From F1-120-MAGs118 sp013360535 (lineage in GTDB: Bacteria; Planctomycetota; UBA1135; GCA-002686595), in the NCBI GenBank assembly GCA_026647215.1, contig JAPKHC010000019.1, forward strand, positions 1-64,000: 64,000 nucleotides of DNA, written 5' to 3'. Shown here piece after piece: positions 60,581 to 64,000 of the stretch. How positions within the stretch are numbered: the first letter of the stretch is position 1; each line of letters begins with the position of its first letter. Both the position numbers and the translations under genes were made by a program. The notes beneath the pieces were generated by a model. The model was not told where the DNA came from. It saw nothing but the letters and a program-made list of their open reading frames with translations, and ran no database searches.

Positions 60581-61407
60581 AAGCCGTCGTCGCCGTCGTC
60601 GTTGTGGCGCACGCCGCCGGCGCCCGCGCACACGCCGCGCTTGGACTCCAGCACGAACTTCGCGATCTCCGCGACCTCGGGCACGGGGCTCTTCGAGAGC
60701 TCGTGGGCGACGCGCGTCGGGCTCTGGCCGGAGCGGAAGATGCGCGCGAGCGCGTGGCGGATCGACGAGCGCTGCTCGGCGGTGAAGCCCGCGCGCCGCA
60801 GGCCGATCGTGTTCGGCGTGCGCCAGCGCAGCGGGTAGCTGCCGGCGACGATCGAGAACGGCGGTGCGTCCTTGGTGACCATCGCTCCGCCGCCGACGAG
60901 CGTGAGCCGTCCGACGCGGCAGAACTGGTGCACGGCGGCGCCGCCGGAGATGAAGGCGCGCTCGCCGACGTGGACGTGGCCGCCGAGCATCGAGCTGTTG
61001 ACGAGCACGGCATCGCGCTCGATGCGGCAGTTGTGGCCGACGTGGCTCGTCGCCATCAGCATCACGCCGTCGCCGAGCCAGGTCTCGGTGTTCGCGCCGG
61101 TGCCGCGGTGCACGGTGACGTGCTCGTGGATGCGGCAGCCCGCGCCGATCACGACACGCGAGGGATCGTCCTTGTACTTCGTGTCCTGCGGCTCGCCACC
61201 GATCACGCTGTGGTCGCGGATCGACGTGCCCGGTCCGATCGTCACGCAGCCGTGGATGCGCACGAAGGCGCCGAGCTTCACGGAATCGCCGAGCGACGCG
61301 CCGGCGTCGACCACGCAGTAGGGCCCGATCTCGACACCTGACCCCAGCTGCGCGCTGGGATCGACGACGGCCGTGGGATGGATGCGGGGGGCGCTGGCGG
61401 TGGTCAT
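60577..61407 (-). CDS. lpxA: UDP-N-acetylglucosamine acyltransferase (lipid A step 1)
   Basis: The product is 276 residues with a left-handed beta-helix of hexapeptide repeats (IGPYCVVDAGASLG, VIGAGCRIHEHVTVHRGT, CVTIGPG). The catalytic histidine segment MLMATSHVGHNCRIERDAVL matches the LpxA active site. The remaining C-terminal part contains the helical RRAGFTAEQRSSIRHALARIF typical of LpxA. It moves a 3-hydroxyacyl chain onto UDP-GlcNAc. It is the third gene after an unknown protein and mnmH (gap 12 bp). This implies a lipid A-containing outer membrane. A non-canonical GGVRHNDDGDDGF tail is present. Confidence 0.93.
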   Translation of the reverse strand: MTTASAPRIHPTAVVDPSAQLGSGVEIGPYCVVDAGASLGDSVKLGAFVRIHGCVTIGPGTSIRDHSVIGGEPQDTKYKDDPSRVVIGAGCRIHEHVTVHRGTGANTETWLGDGVMLMATSHVGHNCRIERDAVLVNSSMLGGHVHVGERAFISGGAAVHQFCRVGRLTLVGGGAMVTKDAPPFSIVAGSYPLRWRTPNTIGLRRAGFTAEQRSSIRHALARIFRSGQSPTRVAHELSKSPVPEVAEIAKFVLESKRGVCAGAGGVRHNDDGDDGF

Positions 61408-61419
61408 GGCGAGAGAAGT

Positions 61420-62586
61420 CTATCGAGCGAGCGCGGCGCGTTCCTCGATCCACCCGGCGATGGCGCGCGCGCAGGCGGCGGGGTCGCTCGCGTCGAAGCG
61501 CGCGAGCTGGCGGCGGCCCTGCTCCGAGTGGCGGTAGCGCGGGTCGTACCAGCGTTCGAGCAAGAGCGCCACGAGCTCGCGCTCGCGCCCGGTCTCGAGC
61601 AGCCTGACGAGCGGCTCGCGGCCCTTGGAATCGAGCTTCGTCTCGAGGAACTCGAGCCCCGCCACGAGCTCCGCGCGACTGCCGGGCAGCGCGAGGTAGT
61701 CGGCGACGAGCACGTCGATCCGGCGCTCGAGCGGCGCGACGAGCTCGAGGCTCACGCCGCCCTCGAGCGCGCGCCACAGCGGCCCGGGCACGATCACGTT
61801 CCCGACCTTGCGGCTCTCGCCCTCGAGCACGAGCGGGCCCGCGAGTCCGCCTTCGATGCGCCGCGCGAGCGCGCTCTCGAAGCGTCGCTGCGACACCGGC
61901 GCGAGCCCCGCTCCGCCGAGCACCGAGCTGCGGTGCTGCGCGAGCGCCTCGAGGTCGATCGTCCAGCCCGGCCGCAGCCGCTCGAGCTCGCGCAGCACGA
62001 GCGTCTTGCCGACTCCGGTGAGCCCGTGCAGCACGAACGTCTCGGGCGCGCGAAAGGCCTCGAGCGAGCGCACGATCTCCGCGCGGCAGGCCTTGTAGCC
62101 GCCTTCGATCACGACGGCGCGTTCGAGGCCGAGCGCGCGCACGAGCGTGGCGACGCTGCGCGAGCGCAACCCGCCGCGCCAGCAGTGCAGCACCACGGCC
62201 CGCCCGGGCAGCTCCGCGATCGCCCGCGACCCGACGCGGCGCTCCAGCTCGGCGATGCCACCGGCCGTGATCGACTCGACCGCCGCGCGCAGGTCGCGTC
62301 CATCCGCCTTCCAGCCCGCGAGCTCCTCGATGCGCCGCACGAGCCCACCGACGTGCTCGAGCACGAGCTCCCGCGCCGCTTCGAAGGCCTTTTCCGGCGA
62401 TTGGCGCGCGTACAGCGTGCCGACGAGCGCGCGCTCGACGTCGTCGAACAGCGGCACGTTGTGCGCGCCCTCGAGATGGTCCTCGCCGTACTCGACCGGC
62501 GCGCGCAGGTCGATCAGCAACGCATCCCGCGCCGCGAGCGCCGCGCGCGGGGCGATCGCCGGCACGCCCTCGACCTGCTCGCCCAC
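61420..62586 (-). CDS. mnmH: tRNA 2-selenouridine synthase
   Basis: The product is 388 residues from GTG 62586. The N-terminal rhodanese domain carries the catalytic cysteine in VVLHCWRGGLRSRS. The C-terminal half is a P-loop domain with Walker A LHGLTGVGKT and the RHSEQGRRQL tail segment. The enzyme (SelU/YbbB) replaces sulfur at position 2 of wobble uridine in certain tRNAs with selenium from selenophosphate, via a geranylated intermediate. It implies a SelD protein elsewhere in the genome. It lies 8 bp after the upstream unknown gene and 12 bp before lpxA. Confidence 0.9.
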   Translation of the reverse strand: MGEQVEGVPAIAPRAALAARDALLIDLRAPVEYGEDHLEGAHNVPLFDDVERALVGTLYARQSPEKAFEAARELVLEHVGGLVRRIEELAGWKADGRDLRAAVESITAGGIAELERRVGSRAIAELPGRAVVLHCWRGGLRSRSVATLVRALGLERAVVIEGGYKACRAEIVRSLEAFRAPETFVLHGLTGVGKTLVLRELERLRPGWTIDLEALAQHRSSVLGGAGLAPVSQRRFESALARRIEGGLAGPLVLEGESRKVGNVIVPGPLWRALEGGVSLELVAPLERRIDVLVADYLALPGSRAELVAGLEFLETKLDSKGREPLVRLLETGRERELVALLLERWYDPRYRHSEQGRRQLARFDASDPAACARAIAGWIEERAALAR

Positions 62587-62594
62587 GGCTCGCT

Positions 62595-64000
62595 TCAGCG
62601 TTCCTCGTGCGGCCGGATCGGCTCGACGCGCGCATCGAGCAGGCAGGCCTCGATGCGCGGCCTGAGCCACTCGACGTTGTCCTTGTGGATCGACGCCGTC
62701 ACGACGACGGGACGGCCGTCGAGCAGGTACACGAGCACCGTGCACTCGAGGTACTGGTTGGCGATCTTGCCTTCGTAGCGCAGCCAGCCGAACTCGCGGT
62801 TGCGCAGCGTGCGGCGCTCGGCGAACACGAACGTCAGGTCGCCCTGCGCCTTGATCAGCTCCTCCTGCCGCACGAGCCAGTCGGCGAGCGTGGCCGACTC
62901 GCGCTCCTCGCCCGCGACGACGCCGATGTTGTCCTTGAACGCGCCGATCTGCGGCCCGACGAGGAACGGTTGTCCCGCGAGCGTCTCCGCGCGCCAGTTC
63001 TCGAGGACCGGCAGGCTCAGCTGGTAGCGCGGCAGGACCCAGCGGCCTTCCTCGATGCGCGGGCTGAAGTCGACGAGCGCCTTGAGGCCCGACTCGAGCA
63101 CCTCGGTGCTCGCCATGTCCTCCTTGTTCCCCTTGAGGCCCGGCTTCGCGTCGACGAGCGCCGTCCCGAGCTTCTGCGCCAGCGCGATCGAGTCCGAACG
63201 CACGAAATCCGCGGAGAAACCGCGCACGCTGGTCGAACCGAGCGCGCGGTCCTTGAAGGCCTCGGCGAATTGCACCGTGTCCTCGAGGCGATCGAAGGCG
63301 AGCCGCCACACGAGCGCCGTGTGCCCTTCCTCGTCGCGCACGAGCTGCAAGTGGTCGCCGTCCCAGCCGATCGTCGCGAGCCGCGCCTCGGTCTTGGGCA
63401 CGCCCGCGTCGAGCAGGAGCGCCTGAAGCCCGAGCTCGCCGAGCGAGTCGTCGCGCACGACCTGGAGCTTCCACTCCGCGGGCCACTCGGGCAGCGCGAT
63501 CGCACGCGGCTGGTCCTTGTAGAGCTTCTCGGGGTGCAGGAGCTGTTCGGTCGACGTCGGGCTCTCGGCGTGCAGCGTCGTGATGCCGGCCCAGTCGAAG
63601 TCGCGCAGGCGGCGAATCGCGAAGTCGCGGCCGGCGCGGTGCAGCTCGCGCAACAGCGTGTTGCCGCGGTCGGCCGGCAGCGCGGCGTCGAGCGCGGACG
63701 GATCGAGCTTGCGCGGGTCGCGTTGCGCCCGCTGTTCGGAGAGCGCGAGCGCCGCGAGGTCGCCCTCGCCCATCAACAGGCCCCAGCGCAGCGACGTCGA
63801 CTCCTGCGTGCGGCGCTCGCCGAAGAGCTTGGCCTCGCCGTCGTTGCGCAGCCGCCAGACGGTCGAGAGCGCGCGCAGGAGCTCACCCTGCTCGATCGAG
63901 TCCTCGCGCGACGCGTCGACGACGAGCTGGCCACCTTGTTCGAGCGAGCCGAACACGCCGAAATCGCCATAGGTCGCGCGCGCGATCGCCGCACGCGTGG
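62595..64000 (-). CDS. Hypothetical protein with conserved HPEKLY and GWDGD motifs (5' partial)
   Basis: The frame is open to the right edge, so the N-terminus is missing; about 468 residues are seen. The best internal GTG (63956) is not a believable start because the frame continues upstream with good coding sequence. Conserved-looking blocks are STEQLLHPEKLYKDQPRA, LGELGLQALLLDAG and ARLATIGWDGDHLQLVRDEEGHTALVWRLAFD, a pattern I have seen in uncharacterised proteins of several phyla but cannot name. The C-terminal part is a separate, roughly 190-residue beta-rich unit containing LPRYQLSLPVLENW. It is the first visible gene of the operon with mnmH and lpxA. Confidence 0.6.
   Translation of the reverse strand, partial: TRAAIARATYGDFGVFGSLEQGGQLVVDASREDSIEQGELLRALSTVWRLRNDGEAKLFGERRTQESTSLRWGLLMGEGDLAALALSEQRAQRDPRKLDPSALDAALPADRGNTLLRELHRAGRDFAIRRLRDFDWAGITTLHAESPTSTEQLLHPEKLYKDQPRAIALPEWPAEWKLQVVRDDSLGELGLQALLLDAGVPKTEARLATIGWDGDHLQLVRDEEGHTALVWRLAFDRLEDTVQFAEAFKDRALGSTSVRGFSADFVRSDSIALAQKLGTALVDAKPGLKGNKEDMASTEVLESGLKALVDFSPRIEEGRWVLPRYQLSLPVLENWRAETLAGQPFLVGPQIGAFKDNIGVVAGEERESATLADWLVRQEELIKAQGDLTFVFAERRTLRNREFGWLRYEGKIANQYLECTVLVYLLDGRPVVVTASIHKDNVEWLRPRIEACLLDARVEPIRPHEER

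Noticed and set aside
1..64000. CRISPR arrays, tRNA or rRNA genes, prophage or intact insertion sequences
   Set aside because: No regularly spaced repeats, cloverleaf-type sequences, rRNA stretches, integrases or transposase motifs were found by eye on either strand.

Overview
The window is a GC-rich, almost gap-free stretch of chromosome that most resembles a free-living, Gram-negative member of the Planctomycetota. The reasons are: lpxA and other envelope genes (lipid A outer membrane); three secreted proteins that end in cysteine-containing C-terminal domains I associate with planctomycete exported proteins of the Saltatorellus/Rohdeia type; and an ECF sigma factor fused to a membrane-anchored extracytoplasmic part. 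The phylum is inferred from these features, since no rRNA or other phylogenetic marker is present.

Region 1-15.0 kb is about the outer membrane and trans-envelope energy. It opens inside an OmcA/MtrC-type multiheme cytochrome (nine CxxCH motifs visible). Facing it on the minus strand is a TonB2/TtpC-type energising operon (DUF3450 protein, TtpC-like proton-channel protein, ExbB, ExbD, TonB, TPR lipoprotein). Directly upstream of that are a TonB-dependent receptor with a carboxypeptidase-regulatory domain, a secreted helical-repeat protein and a secreted beta-helix protein. Together they look like a dedicated uptake or surface system.

Region 15.2-23.6 kb holds a sugar isomerase/Gfo-Idh-MocA oxidoreductase pair, a serine hydrolase-like protein that has lost its catalytic residues, and a five-gene exporter operon (TetR, FtsX-like permease, ABC ATPase, HlyD adaptor, NodT outer-membrane factor) with a candidate TetR operator.

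Region 23.9-40.6 kb holds a large secreted protein, the sigma-factor fusion, a GNAT/glycosyltransferase pair, pirin and a HAD phosphatase, a DUF3750-like lipoprotein, an RtcB-YfhO-small protein operon, and a choice-of-anchor I secreted protein.

Region 40.6-53 kb starts with a large near-perfect palindrome (REP/MITE-like). It continues with small housekeeping genes (Sel1 lipoprotein, PgeF, HNH endonuclease, SDR, AlkA-like glycosylase), several anchored or secreted proteins of unknown function, aquaporin, a secreted protein whose 3' end is duplicated downstream next to abutting perfect hairpins, DUF1330 and DUF1697 proteins, and purF.

Region 53-64 kb carries a large TPR protein, a membrane protein fused to a spermidine-synthase domain, a GT9 glycosyltransferase coupled to a radical SAM protein, and the operon [unknown protein]-mnmH-lpxA that runs off the right edge. 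I saw no tRNA, rRNA, CRISPR array, prophage or intact insertion sequence.
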